DNA of 64,000 nucleotides from a bacterium (GCA_024742665.1 JANSYA010000007.1:248001-312000), one strand, 5' to 3'. Counted from the stretch's first letter, positions 18,914-27,878 are shown. Notes: generated from the letters alone by a model not told the origin. Program-made: numbers and translations.

Positions 18914-20377
18914 ATGGAACTGCTCGCTCTGGCCCTCGTCAACGTGGTGACTGCCGGCGTAATGTACGTATTCTTTTCGATGCGGTTCAGTCGGGCCGTG
19001 CGCTCAACCGTCGAGCAGTCCCGCAAAAACAGCCTGATTCGGGAGCTCAAAGAGAACGTCGAGCTCACCATCGAATATATCAACGCTTCCCTGGATACGA
19101 TGGATCAGAAGACCCGGTCGTTCTACCAGCTTCTGCGGCGATCCGAAGAGCTGACGGCGCAGCTCGAAGCGCTGCATTTGGAGCAGATGCAGGCCCAGGC
19201 CGAACAAAAGCCGGCCCGGAGTTCCGGCGGCCGCAAAAAGGCCGCCGCCCGTTCCACCGCTGCAAAACCGGGCAAATCCGGGAAAGCCGCCGCGGCGAAA
19301 TCTGCATCCCGTGCACCTGCAAAATCGGCCGCGAAGTCCAGTGCCAAAAAGTCCGCGAAAACCACAGGGGACGCTGCGGCCGATTCCGGGATCGCTCCAG
19401 CCTACGACGCCCTCGCAGGCGACGCTTTCGCACAGCCGGATCCCGAGGTCCTGGCTTCGCCCCTGGCCGGCCGGGATGGGCCCGAAGATCAGGAACGGGA
19501 GTTTCGCGACTATCATCCCGACCGCGTCTTAGAAGAGCTCGGGGGCGACCGACTGGAAATTTCGGCGGCGCCGGAGAGCGTGGAAAGCGCCTATCGCGGC
19601 GGCGAACGTTCCCGTCCCCGCACCGCGCCGCATATTCCGACTGCAAGCGACGAGCAGGCCGCCGCCCGGGCCCGGGCCGGCGGTGTTTTCGGACGGATCG
19701 GCGGCATTGCCCGGCGGATTCTGGGTATCGATGCCATGCCCGCGCCAGGCAATGCCGCCGATTTGCAGTCGGATGTCGAGTCGGACTCAAAGTCGGCGGC
19801 GCGATTCAGCGTGCCCCGGCTTTCCCCGGAAGAGTTGGAGCGGCCGGTACCCGGTGAGGCGCGTCGCGGGCCGGCTCCGCCGACGAAACGCACGCGTGAA
19901 GCAGGCACACGGCCTGCCGGAGCGCCGCCCGCGACCCGGTCTGCCGCAGAAAGCGAATCTATGCTGCCCCGTCTGGATCGCTGGGAGCTGAGCGAAGAAG
20001 CAGGAGACGCGGCGCGAGCGCAACAACGCTCCGCTCGCCCGGGACGAGTCACCGGTGCGGGCTATGGGCCGGCCTTCAGCGCTCAGCCGGAGCTGCCTCC
20101 GCCGGCCGAAATCCTGAAGGCCGAAGGCCTGGGCGACGTCGTTCTGGAAGGCCAGCCGGACGGCGAAGCACGCCGCGCCGACGTGATTCGAACTCTATTG
20201 CGGTACGGCTATCGCCCGGGCGATATTTCTCGCGCAACGGGCATTGCCTTACCGGAAGTAGAGCTGGTGGCATCGTTGCCCGAATCCGGTCGGCGACCGA
20301 GGCGCCAGCGTCTGAACGCCCCCGTTTCTGGCTCCAGTGCAGCGCCAGGCGCGCCGTCGGGATCGGATCTGGAGTAA
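18914..20377 (+). CDS. SwrB-like membrane protein: N-terminal TM, coiled coil, Lys/Ala-rich linker, C-terminal HTH
   Basis: A 487-residue protein with a membrane segment at residues 1-20 (LLALALVNVVTAGVMYVFFS), a coiled coil to about residue 95, then a Lys/Ala/Ser-rich stretch (about 98-155) that resembles histone H1 tails, a long Pro/Ala/Arg-rich linker, and a final small helix-turn-helix-like domain (about 420-460: VIRTLLRYGYRPGDISRATG, then LPEVELVASL). TM plus coiled coil plus short C-terminal HTH is the architecture of the DUF6115/SwrB family found in flagellar operons of Firmicutes. It sits between fapA and cheR, which supports a motility role. Weak points are the great length of the linker and the short matching region. 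Confidence 0.65.
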   Translation: MELLALALVNVVTAGVMYVFFSMRFSRAVRSTVEQSRKNSLIRELKENVELTIEYINASLDTMDQKTRSFYQLLRRSEELTAQLEALHLEQMQAQAEQKPARSSGGRKKAAARSTAAKPGKSGKAAAAKSASRAPAKSAAKSSAKKSAKTTGDAAADSGIAPAYDALAGDAFAQPDPEVLASPLAGRDGPEDQEREFRDYHPDRVLEELGGDRLEISAAPESVESAYRGGERSRPRTAPHIPTASDEQAAARARAGGVFGRIGGIARRILGIDAMPAPGNAADLQSDVESDSKSAARFSVPRLSPEELERPVPGEARRGPAPPTKRTREAGTRPAGAPPATRSAAESESMLPRLDRWELSEEAGDAARAQQRSARPGRVTGAGYGPAFSAQPELPPPAEILKAEGLGDVVLEGQPDGEARRADVIRTLLRYGYRPGDISRATGIALPEVELVASLPESGRRPRRQRLNAPVSGSSAAPGAPSGSDLE

Positions 20378-20382
20378 GTCTT

Positions 20383-20412
20383 TTAACTTTGAACGACTCG
20401 ACGCGATATAAT
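20383..20412 (+). promoter_or_regulatory. Candidate sigma-70 promoter upstream of cheR
   Basis: TTAACT (20383-20388) and a perfect TATAAT (20407-20412) are separated by 18 bases in the short gap before cheR. The predicted transcription start would lie only about ten bases before the GTG start, leaving a very short leader, so this is tentative. Confidence 0.4.
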
Positions 20413-20428
20413 AACCCAGGCGAATACA

Positions 20429-21292
20429 GTGTATAAGGAAATCGAAGATCTGAGTGAGGAACAATTCGCGCGTTTCGCGAAGCTGGTATACGATCGCACG
20501 AATATTACGCTCAAAGAACATAAAATCACTCTGCTTTCCAATCGACTGCGCAAACGTCTGCGCGCCCTTGAGCTCGATGATTTCGACGATTATTACCGCC
20601 TGCTGACCGGCGACGCGGCCGGCGATGAGCAACTGCATTTCCTGGAAGCGGTTACGACGAACGAAACCTATTTCTGGCGCACGACCCATAACTTCGACAT
20701 GCTGCGCGAAGATATTTTGCCGGAGCTGGTCAAAGAATTTCGCGGCGAAAAGCTTCAGCTGTGGTCCGCGGGTTGCTCCAGCGGCGAAGAGCCCTACAAC
20801 ATCGCCATCGAATTGACCGAAGGCATGAAAAAGAGCGGCGTATTTTCTTTTCAGATTCTGGCCACGGATATTTCGCGCCACGTAGTGGAGTTCGCCCGGG
20901 CCGGCCGCTACTCCGGTCGAAAAATCGAGAAGATTCCTCAGCCGATTCTGCATCGCTATTTTCGCCCGGTTGCGGAGCGCGCCGGCTATTTCGTAGTGCG
21001 CGACGACATAAAAGAGAAAATCGAATTTCGTTTACAGAATTTATTCGAAGAGGCGGGGGAAGCCGGTCGTTTTCACTGCATCTTCTGCCGCAATGTCATG
21101 ATCTATTTTGATCGCAAAGATCAGGAGCAGTTGGTGCAGCGATTCTTCGACGCTCTGCGTCCGGGCGGTTTCTTGATCGTCGGTCACTCCGAAAGCTTAT
21201 TTATGATGAATACGCCTTTCGAATTTCGGCATTTGCCTCACGGGGTGGCGTACTTTCGACCCCGAAGCGACGGAGCGCCTCGCGATGCTTGA
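20429..21292 (+). CDS. cheR: Chemotaxis protein methyltransferase CheR
   Basis: S-adenosylmethionine-dependent methyltransferase that methylates glutamates on chemoreceptors, 287 residues, typical length. The helical N-terminal domain (FAKLVYDRTNITLKEHKITL) is followed by the VTTNETYFWR motif, the SAM site LWSAGCSSGEEPYNIAI, the ATDIS motif and FCRNVMIYFD, ending with GGFLIVGHSESL. The start codon is GTG, with weak CAGG upstream. The 3' end overlaps yicC by eight bases. No CheB or receptor gene lies in the window. Confidence 0.95.
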   Translation: MYKEIEDLSEEQFARFAKLVYDRTNITLKEHKITLLSNRLRKRLRALELDDFDDYYRLLTGDAAGDEQLHFLEAVTTNETYFWRTTHNFDMLREDILPELVKEFRGEKLQLWSAGCSSGEEPYNIAIELTEGMKKSGVFSFQILATDISRHVVEFARAGRYSGRKIEKIPQPILHRYFRPVAERAGYFVVRDDIKEKIEFRLQNLFEEAGEAGRFHCIFCRNVMIYFDRKDQEQLVQRFFDALRPGGFLIVGHSESLFMMNTPFEFRHLPHGVAYFRPRSDGAPRDA

Positions 21293-22271
21293 GAGCATGA
21301 CCGGCACGGCCGCGTCGAATTTCCAGGTCTCCGGGATCCAGTTTCAGATCTGGGCGCGTTCGGTGAACCATCGCTTCGTCGAGGTGTCATTGCGCTGTCC
21401 GCGAGTTTTCGAAAACGCCGATCGTCTGGAACAGGAGCTGGAAGAGCGGGCCCGCCGGAGCTTTCACCGGGGCCGTTTGGAAATTGAGATTTTGGCCAGC
21501 GGAGACACGGGCGGTCTGCGCCGCCTGCGCTACAATCGGGAGTTAGCCCGCGAGTACTTAAAAGTCTGCGGGGATTTGCAGCGAGACGCGGGGGCGGGCA
21601 ATCCGGAGAGCGCGCGCGCTGCGAAAACAAAAAGCGGCAAAACGAAGACCAGAGCCGGAAGCCCGGCGGAAAGCCCCGTCGCGGCGGAGCAGGCCGGAAA
21701 CTTCGGAGTCAGTGCCGCGCTGCAGGTGCTGCGGCTGCCGGGCGTGGTGGAACTTGAACAGGCGCTGCCGAAGGACTTCGATCGGGCGGCATTCTTTCGG
21801 CGTTTCGATCGAACCCTGGCGGATTTGCAAAAGGGCCGCCGAAAAGAAGGGCGATCCATCACAAAAATTCTCCAGGGTTATCTGCGGGAAATCGAACAGA
21901 CCGACCGCCGAATTCGCAAACGCCACGGCCTGTACAAAAAAGAAAAGCTGGCCAGCATTCGTCGCGATTTGAAGCTATCCAGAGAGGCGAACGGCGGCCC
22001 GGATCCTCTGAAGTCCGCCGTCGACTGGCTGGACAAAGGGGATGTCAGCGAAGAATTGGAGCGGGTGCTCCTGCACTGCGGCGCGATTCGCGAGCTGATG
22101 TCGGCCGAGGCGCCGGACACCGGAAAACAGATCGAGTTCTATTCACAGGAGCTGCTGCGCGAAGTGAATACGATCGGCGCGAAATCCCGGGACTTCGAAA
22201 TTCGACGACTGGTCGTCGAAATGAAGACGAGAATCGAAAACATCAAAGAGCAAATTCGCAATATATGTTAA
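21285..22271 (+). CDS. yicC: YicC family endoribonuclease
   Basis: A 328-residue protein starting MLESMTGTAASNFQV, the usual YicC N-terminus, with SVNHRFVEVSLRCPR and the conserved C-terminal domain (REVNTIGAKSRDFEIRRLVV ... MKTRIENIKEQIRNI). YicC/YloC proteins are now known as RNases in E. coli and Bacillus. About 35 extra residues rich in Lys, Ala and Thr (bases about 21589-21702) interrupt the region between the two domains, so it exceeds the usual 290 residues. The gene overlaps both cheR and gmk; the yicC-gmk order is widely conserved. Confidence 0.93.
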   Translation: MLESMTGTAASNFQVSGIQFQIWARSVNHRFVEVSLRCPRVFENADRLEQELEERARRSFHRGRLEIEILASGDTGGLRRLRYNRELAREYLKVCGDLQRDAGAGNPESARAAKTKSGKTKTRAGSPAESPVAAEQAGNFGVSAALQVLRLPGVVELEQALPKDFDRAAFFRRFDRTLADLQKGRRKEGRSITKILQGYLREIEQTDRRIRKRHGLYKKEKLASIRRDLKLSREANGGPDPLKSAVDWLDKGDVSEELERVLLHCGAIRELMSAEAPDTGKQIEFYSQELLREVNTIGAKSRDFEIRRLVVEMKTRIENIKEQIRNIC

Positions 22272-22843
22272 AGACTGGAGCACGATTGATTATCATCTCC
22301 TCGGTATCGGGCGGCGGTAAGACTTCGCTGATCAGCCGGTTGATCAGAGACCATACGGACCTGCATGTGGCCGTAACGGCGACCAGTCGGGCGCCGCGGG
22401 CGAACGAAGTCGAAGGCAAGCACTACTTTTTCTACGACGCGGCCGACTTTGAACACAAGATCCAGGCCGGAGAGTTTCTGGAACACGCGCGCGTGCACGG
22501 CAACTATTACGGCGTTCCCGCCGCTCCCGTCGAAGCGAAGCTTGCAGACGGCATCTCCGTGATTCTGAATATAGACGTCCAGGGGATGCGCACGGTCAAA
22601 GAACGCATGGGCGATCGCGTGTTGAGTATCTTTCTGCTGCCCCCGGACCGCGAAAGCTGGGAAGACCGCCTGCGCAATCGGGGCACCGACTCGGAAGAAG
22701 ATATTCAACTGCGCCTGGAACAGGGCATCGGCGAAATGGCCGCGGCCGACGAGTACGATTACCAGATTACGAACGACATGCTGGAACGCGCGACCGGCGA
22801 AGTCAGTTTTATTTTACGCCAGGAAGGCGTCGTTCGAGACTGA
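22265..22843 (+). CDS. gmk: Guanylate kinase
   Basis: A 192-residue enzyme phosphorylating GMP to GDP. The P-loop SVSGGGKTSLISRLI, the GMP-binding segments TATSRAPRANEVEGKHYFF and EFLEHARVHGNYYG, and NIDVQGMRTVKE match the family. SVSGGGKT replaces the more usual PSGAGKST but keeps the GxxGxGK spacing. The start overlaps the yicC stop and the stop overlaps the miaA start, so the three genes are translationally coupled. Confidence 0.95.
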   Translation: MLKTGARLIIISSVSGGGKTSLISRLIRDHTDLHVAVTATSRAPRANEVEGKHYFFYDAADFEHKIQAGEFLEHARVHGNYYGVPAAPVEAKLADGISVILNIDVQGMRTVKERMGDRVLSIFLLPPDRESWEDRLRNRGTDSEEDIQLRLEQGIGEMAAADEYDYQITNDMLERATGEVSFILRQEGVVRD

Positions 22844-23883
22844 TGATGACCGGGTCTCCGGATACGCGGCCGGTCGTGCCCGTGTTGCTGGGCCCCACCG
22901 GCGCCGGCAAAACCGCGCTGCTAGATACTCTGATTGATTCGAGTGACGGCGTCGAGCTGCCGCTGCCGCCGATCGAAATCATCTCCTGCGATTCCCGTCA
23001 GATCTACCGGGAGCTGGAAATTGGCAGTGCCGCCCCGGACGCGGAACTCAGGGCGCGCCTGCCGCACCATCTCGTAGGAATTCTTGAGCCCACGGCGACG
23101 TACAGCGCCGCCCAATTTCGAACGGACGCCCTGGCCGCCATCGACGACGTGCTACAGCGCGGTCGCCTGCCGATCGTCGCCGGCGGCTCCGGTTTCTATT
23201 TTCGCGCGCTGCACACGGGTCTCTTCGAGGTGGATGTGGACGCCGATCGTCGCACGGAAATTCGCGAGCAGGTAATCGCCCTGGGGCCCGCGGAGCGCCT
23301 GCGGAGGCTGCGCGAACTGGACCCTGGCGCGGTGCTCGCCGAAGCGGGTCGGCAGGCCAGCGCCGGATGCGTGCATCCCAACGATGATTATCGCATTTCG
23401 CGCGCATTGGAAATCTGTCTGGGAAGCGGCCGGCGCTACTCCGAAATCTGGGCTGAGACGCGCGAACGCGGCCTGTCGGGGGACGCCGGCGCTGCGGGGC
23501 CCTATCGCTTCGCGGGCTGGCGTCTGGAAGTGGAGCGCGAAGAATACTGGCGAAACCTGGCGGAACGGGCCGGGGAGATGGTCAGTTTCGGGATTGCGGC
23601 GGAAGCCGGGCGGGTTTTCGAGCGTTACGGGATGTGCGCCGGCCTCGAAACTCTGGGCTACGCCGATGCTCTGGCAGCCTGGCGGGGTGAGATCGATGGG
23701 GCAGAACTCGCAGAGCGACTGTTTATCGCCCATCGCCAGTATGGCAAACGCCAGCGGACCTGGTTACGAGGGGAAAACGCCCTCAGCGCCTGCGATCCGG
23801 TCAGTCTGAAAGGCGATTTCAGGCGACGATTGGCGGCCTGTCTGTCGACTTCCGATGCGAAGCTGCGGCGGTTATTTTATTGA
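22843..23883 (+). CDS. miaA: tRNA dimethylallyltransferase
   Basis: Adds dimethylallyl to A37 of tRNAs that read UNN codons. The 346-residue sequence has the P-loop VLLGPTGAGKTALLDTLI, the substrate segment IISCDSRQIYRELEIGSAAP, HHLVGILEPTATYSAAQFR, the PIVAGGSGFYFRAL motif and a C-terminal helix RQYGKRQRTWLRGE that contacts tRNA. It is somewhat longer than the E. coli enzyme (316). The start overlaps the gmk stop. hfq follows 75 bases later, the same miaA-hfq order as in many bacteria. Confidence 0.95.
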   Translation: MMTGSPDTRPVVPVLLGPTGAGKTALLDTLIDSSDGVELPLPPIEIISCDSRQIYRELEIGSAAPDAELRARLPHHLVGILEPTATYSAAQFRTDALAAIDDVLQRGRLPIVAGGSGFYFRALHTGLFEVDVDADRRTEIREQVIALGPAERLRRLRELDPGAVLAEAGRQASAGCVHPNDDYRISRALEICLGSGRRYSEIWAETRERGLSGDAGAAGPYRFAGWRLEVEREEYWRNLAERAGEMVSFGIAAEAGRVFERYGMCAGLETLGYADALAAWRGEIDGAELAERLFIAHRQYGKRQRTWLRGENALSACDPVSLKGDFRRRLAACLSTSDAKLRRLFY

Positions 23884-23958
23884 CGGGGGTCGAAAACGCC
23901 CTCGTATTGTTTTGAAGTCGAGATATATAGATACAAATCGGGATTGGATTACACAAAT

Positions 23959-24216
23959 ATGGCCAGCAACAAAAATAATATACAGGACCTGGTTCTTAAC
24001 GGCGCTCGCAAAGAAAAGATGGAGATTACGCTCTATCTCACCAACGGGGTCCCACTCCGGGGTCGCGTCGCCAGCTTCGACAATTTTACAGTCGTCATTG
24101 AAAACGAAGGCAAGCAGAGCCTCGTGTACAAACACGCTATTTCCACGATCGTGCTTTCGAAAGCGCTCAATTTCGAAGAGATGACGCAGGAAGCAGGCGC
24201 CTCCGAAGAAGGCTGA
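23959..24216 (+). CDS. hfq: RNA chaperone Hfq
   Basis: An 85-residue Sm-like protein that forms hexamers and pairs small RNAs with mRNAs. The Sm1 motif is [20 protein letters not shown] followed by [20 protein letters not shown], and the Sm2 motif is [12 protein letters not shown], matching the YKHAIS(T) signature of Hfq. I prefer the ATG at 23959 (MASNKNNIQ) over an in-frame TTG at 23944, which would add five residues. A GC-rich hairpin follows the stop directly. Confidence 0.95.
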   Translation: MASNKNNIQDLVLNGARKEKMEITLYLTNGVPLRGRVASFDNFTVVIENEGKQSLVYKHAISTIVLSKALNFEEMTQEAGASEEG

Positions 24217-24239
24217 GACGGCGGACGCCTGTCCGCGTC
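24217..24239 (+). terminator. Hairpin directly after hfq, weak terminator or processing site
   Basis: GCGGAC (24221-24226) pairs with GTCCGC (24231-24236) over the loop GCCT, extended by GAC/GTC with one bulged base. No T-tract follows, so it may be an attenuator or 3'-end stabilising structure between hfq and the next gene. Confidence 0.3.
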
Positions 24240-24275
24240 GCGACCTAAATCTGAAAGCACACGATACAGCCGCAG

Positions 24276-25295
24276 ATGATCGTAAAAAGTTTCTTCCGAG
24301 CGTTTTTCTGGGCGATCCTCGCCGCCACCATCGCCGCATGGCTCTTTTTCGGTTATGTGAACGCTTCGACTCGCGAAGCGATTCTCGTCGAAGACCGCCA
24401 CTACGGCCTTGACGAAAACATAATCGCTCCGGGCGAAACGCGCTTTCTGGCCAGCAGGATCTATCCCGGACGCATTGTCCTGCACCGGGTCGACGTGGGC
24501 CCGCGCGTGCTGCGCATCAGTCACAAGAAGGGCCTGGCCGAAAGCGAAATGCTCGGGCTGGACGACTCTTTTTATGTGCAGACGGAGCTGCGCCTGGAAT
24601 ACGAACTCGATCCCAGGGCGCTGTCGGGATTGTTTCAGCGCCTGGAAGAACCCGACTGGAATCGCCTGGACGATTATCTCGCGGACCGTTTGAAATATTT
24701 TTTGAATCGCAAGCTGGGCGAGGTCTACGAGGAAAATCAGGATCTGACCCGACTCGAAACCACGCTCTATGAATATATTCAGGGGCCGGTGCTCGTTGAA
24801 CTGAACGGCGAATTCGCCAGCGAAGGCGTGCGCTTTCGCAACGTGCTGCCTTCGCGTCTGTACGTGCCGGACCCCGCGCTGTACCGCGCCATTCTGGCGG
24901 ACGAAGAACTTATTTTATCGCAAAAACGCGAACGCCTGCGCATCGTCGACGACGCTCAGGCGCGGCAGCAGGCCGAACAAATCCAGGACGAAGCGTACTT
25001 CGCGCGCCTGGAACGCATCGGCCAGTTGATTCGGCGCTATCCGCAGTTGAAAGACTATCTCGCGATCGATCGCCTGGGCGATAACGTGGAAGTCATGGTG
25101 GTGCCTTCGGATCGCTGGTTTCCGACCGACGCGGCGGCGCGACGCCTGTCGCAAAATAGGCCCGGCGCAAATTCCGGCGGCGCTCGCAATCGCACCGAAC
25201 CGCTGCCGATCGCTCCCGCGCGCCAGACCGGCGCGGAACGCGGCGCCGCGCAACAGGGCGGCAACAATCGCTTTCGCGACCTGACTCCTCCGTAA
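24276..25295 (+). CDS. SPFH/prohibitin-like membrane protein
   Basis: A 339-residue protein with one N-terminal membrane helix (about residues 8-28, AFFWAILAATIAAWLFFGYV) and a domain with the band-7 pattern: VDVGPRVLRISHKKG, then DSFYVQTELRLEYELDP, and a helical repeat region ending in a coiled coil (RLRIVDDAQARQQAEQIQDE). The C-terminus is Pro/Asn/Gly-rich and probably disordered. SPFH proteins form membrane-associated oligomers, often partnering proteases. The match rests on architecture and pattern, not on a single motif. No partner protease is adjacent. Confidence 0.55.
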   Translation: MIVKSFFRAFFWAILAATIAAWLFFGYVNASTREAILVEDRHYGLDENIIAPGETRFLASRIYPGRIVLHRVDVGPRVLRISHKKGLAESEMLGLDDSFYVQTELRLEYELDPRALSGLFQRLEEPDWNRLDDYLADRLKYFLNRKLGEVYEENQDLTRLETTLYEYIQGPVLVELNGEFASEGVRFRNVLPSRLYVPDPALYRAILADEELILSQKRERLRIVDDAQARQQAEQIQDEAYFARLERIGQLIRRYPQLKDYLAIDRLGDNVEVMVVPSDRWFPTDAAARRLSQNRPGANSGGARNRTEPLPIAPARQTGAERGAAQQGGNNRFRDLTPP

Positions 25296-25319
25296 TTTAT
25301 TGGAATAGACTCACGACTT

Positions 25320-26567
25320 ATGGCTCAAAAAAAGAAAAGCAAAAAGAAATCAGACAAAAAATCTAAAAAGAAAGCTCCGAAAAAATCGGAGAAAGCTAAA
25401 AAGGGATCCGGCAAAGCTAAAAGCGACAAAACGAAAAAGGCCGCCGATAAATCCAAAAGCAAGTCGGGCAAATCCAAAAACGCGAACGGCCCGATCGTAT
25501 TGATCATGGCCGGCGGCAAAGGCGAACGTTTCTGGCCCCGCTCGCGCATCAGCCATCCGAAGCAGCTGCAGAAAGTCTATTCTTCGCTTACGCTCTTAGA
25601 AGAAACCATCGTGCGCGCCCGGACGGTAACGGACGATTCGCGCATTTTCATCGGCTGCAACGCCGAATTAAAAAAAGCGATTCTAAAAACTCACAAAGGC
25701 ATCAAGTCTTCGCAGTTCGTCGTCGAGCCGGAAGGCCGCAACACCGCGCCGATCATCGCGCTGGCGGCGCTGCAATTCGAAAAGAAATTTCCCGGCGCAG
25801 TGCACGTAGTGCTGTCGGCCGATCATTTTATCACGCCTCTCGAAGCCTTCGAGGCGACCCTGCGCAAAGCCATCGAAACGGCGCAGACCGGGCCGGGCTG
25901 GCTGGTCACTCTCGGAGTGCGGCCGAACCGTCCGGAAACCGGCTATGGATACATCGCGGCCGGCGAAATGCTGCCGGAAGGCCCGGGAGCTCACTCCATC
26001 GAAAGTTTCGTCGAGAAGCCCGACGAGCAGCGCGCGCGCGACTATCTCGGCCGCGGCAACTACTACTGGAACTCCGGCATCTTTATCTGGTCGGGCCCGA
26101 AAATCGTCGAAGAGTTCCAGAAGCATGCTCCCGACGTGATCGGTCCGCTGGCCGGCGACGGGGTATTCAGCTCTTCGAAAAAACTGGCGCAGGTCTTTCC
26201 GCAGATTCCCGACCGCCCCGTCGACGTGGCGATCATGGAGAAGTCGGAGCACATCGCCATGATCCCCGCGGAATTCGCCTGGGACGACGTTGGTTCCTGG
26301 CTGTCCCTGCGGCGCATCGCCGAGCCGGATGCCGACGGCAATCTGACGGTTTCGACCGGCAAAACCGCGCAGATCGCGGCCATGGACAGTAAGAACAATC
26401 TGGTCGTGACTGATAAGAAGCTCGTGGCTCTCCTGGGAGTTGAAGATATCGTGCTGGTGGAAGAGAAGGATCTGCTGTTTGTCGCCCGGGCGGATAAAAT
26501 CGATCAGATCAAAGACTACATCGCGACATTTAAGTCAAATCCGGCTTTACAGAAATTCCTCAAATAG
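25320..26567 (+). CDS. manC: Mannose-1-phosphate guanylyltransferase with lysine-rich N-terminal tail
   Basis: A 415-residue nucleotidyltransferase making GDP-mannose from mannose-1-phosphate and GTP. The catalytic domain begins at about residue 58 with IVLIMAGGKGERFWPRSRIS, followed by HPKQLQKVYSSLTLLEETIV, EPEGRNTAPIIALAAL, LSADHFI, ETGYGYI, FVEKPD and NSGIFIW, all diagnostic. The first 57 residues are almost purely Lys, Ser and Ala, like a histone H1 tail, and are not part of the usual enzyme. No alternative start lies between the tail and the catalytic domain, so the tail appears to be translated. It probably feeds surface polysaccharide synthesis. Confidence 0.93.
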   Translation: MAQKKKSKKKSDKKSKKKAPKKSEKAKKGSGKAKSDKTKKAADKSKSKSGKSKNANGPIVLIMAGGKGERFWPRSRISHPKQLQKVYSSLTLLEETIVRARTVTDDSRIFIGCNAELKKAILKTHKGIKSSQFVVEPEGRNTAPIIALAALQFEKKFPGAVHVVLSADHFITPLEAFEATLRKAIETAQTGPGWLVTLGVRPNRPETGYGYIAAGEMLPEGPGAHSIESFVEKPDEQRARDYLGRGNYYWNSGIFIWSGPKIVEEFQKHAPDVIGPLAGDGVFSSSKKLAQVFPQIPDRPVDVAIMEKSEHIAMIPAEFAWDDVGSWLSLRRIAEPDADGNLTVSTGKTAQIAAMDSKNNLVVTDKKLVALLGVEDIVLVEEKDLLFVARADKIDQIKDYIATFKSNPALQKFLK

Positions 26568-26606
26568 GACCCTGGCTTTTCCCAGTGAACTCAGGTAAGG
26601 GTATAA

Positions 26607-26696
26607 ATGCCGTCCGGTAAAAAACGTAAAAGAAGAAAGATCCGCACTCACAAGCGCAAGAAGAAGCGCAAAGCGGATCGTCACAAGAAAAAGTAA
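26607..26696 (+). CDS. 29-residue basic protein, mS38/AURKAIP1-COX24 family
   Basis: A tiny gene encoding a protein that begins MPSGKKRKRRKIRTHKRKKK and ends with RHKKK. This is nearly the sequence of the AURKAIP1/COX24-domain mini-proteins annotated in many bacteria, related to mitochondrial small-subunit protein mS38. It is probably a ribosomal or ribosome-associated peptide. TAAGGG lies about six bases upstream of the ATG as ribosome binding site, and it is 39 bases after manC. The composition (two thirds Lys and Arg) and lack of other features fit an RNA-binding peptide. Confidence 0.82.
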   Translation: MPSGKKRKRRKIRTHKRKKKRKADRHKKK

Positions 26697-26912
26697 TCCC
26701 TTCGCCTGGCCGGGCGTCGCCGCAATCTCTGCGTCCCGCTGACCGTCCGGCCACCGGTCGACTTTCGTCGGCTCTGTCGGTCCCCGATTGATTTCGATTG
26801 TATTTCGGGGGTCGCGAAGCGTCTCGCGTCTCTGCCAGCAATTGCGCAATTTGCCTTTAATCCTCAGGTTCCTCGCTCTTATTCCAGGCCGAACTGGCCG
26901 AAAATAATAGCA

Positions 26913-27878
26913 ATGTTTTTCTCCGGTGGAGCAAAAGACCCATCCGGCAATCCCGCCGGCCCGGCTTCCGTGGTCGATAACGCCCAGTCCAATCGTATCC
27001 TGCTGATTCTGGCGGGCGTGCTCGTCCTGCTGATCTTTATGGATTTCCAGGCGCGACGACACTATAGCGCCCTCGCGGATTCCATCGGCACCAGCCAGGC
27101 CGGCGCCGCGCGCGATCATCTGGAACAGGCCGCGAGCTCTCTGGGCGAACCGATTCAGATCCAGGCCGAAGCGCTGCTGGGAGCCGCGGACGACCAGGGC
27201 AGTCGAATTATCGAAGAGGCCGGGAATACCGCCGGCACCGCTCGCGAAAGCATCGGGGACGCTTTAAGCGAAGCCCTGAGCGAAGACAATCTACGGGAAG
27301 TGGCGGGCGATGCCGCGACCGCGGCCGGCGAAACCGCGGCCGAACTCGCGCGTTCGCGCAATTTGAATCCCGGCGAAGTCGGCGAAATCCCGGCCGTCGT
27401 GCCGGTCGCCGCGCCCGCGACGATCGCGCCTCCGGAATCGATCTATCTGTATTTTATTCGTTTTCGCAATTCGCGTTCGGAGCTGGTGCGCGTCAGTCGA
27501 CCCGCTTCGACCTTTCGCCTGAACGCGGACGGCGAACTGGCTCTAACTGAGGTTCTTGCTCAGTTAAAGCAGGGGCCGACGCCCCACGAGGCCGGCTTGA
27601 TTAACGCCTTCGATCGACGGGTGAAAATCAATAACGTGCGTCTGAACCGCGAAAACGGAATGCTGGAACTGGACCTGAATGAAGCCGTCGGTCGCCTGGG
27701 CAAACACGTCATCCGCGATCGTCTGGACCAGCTCGCCTTTACTCTGACGCAGTTTCCGGAAGTCGGCGGCGTGCGATTGCGCGTGAACGGCGAAAGCGTC
27801 ACGACCATCGGCAGCCAGGGCTTCAAGCTTGCGCCGATCCTGCGCCCCTCCAATCGCATTTATCATAACTTCGAGTGA
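26913..27878 (+). CDS. Membrane-anchored GerMN domain protein
   Basis: A 321-residue protein. A membrane helix lies near residues 28-45 (RILLILAGVLVLLIFMDFQA), followed by an Ala/Glu-rich helical linker and a C-terminal GerMN domain (about 175-310): IYLYFIRFRNSRSELVRVSR, ALTEVLAQLKQGPTPHEAG, NGMLELDLNEAV and RDRLDQLAFTLTQFPEVGGV followed by RLRVNGESV. GerMN domains occur in spore germination and lipoprotein LpqB-type proteins and are extracytoplasmic; the role in a non-sporulating spirochaete is unknown. The ATG lacks a strong Shine-Dalgarno. Confidence 0.8.
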   Translation: MFFSGGAKDPSGNPAGPASVVDNAQSNRILLILAGVLVLLIFMDFQARRHYSALADSIGTSQAGAARDHLEQAASSLGEPIQIQAEALLGAADDQGSRIIEEAGNTAGTARESIGDALSEALSEDNLREVAGDAATAAGETAAELARSRNLNPGEVGEIPAVVPVAAPATIAPPESIYLYFIRFRNSRSELVRVSRPASTFRLNADGELALTEVLAQLKQGPTPHEAGLINAFDRRVKINNVRLNRENGMLELDLNEAVGRLGKHVIRDRLDQLAFTLTQFPEVGGVRLRVNGESVTTIGSQGFKLAPILRPSNRIYHNFE

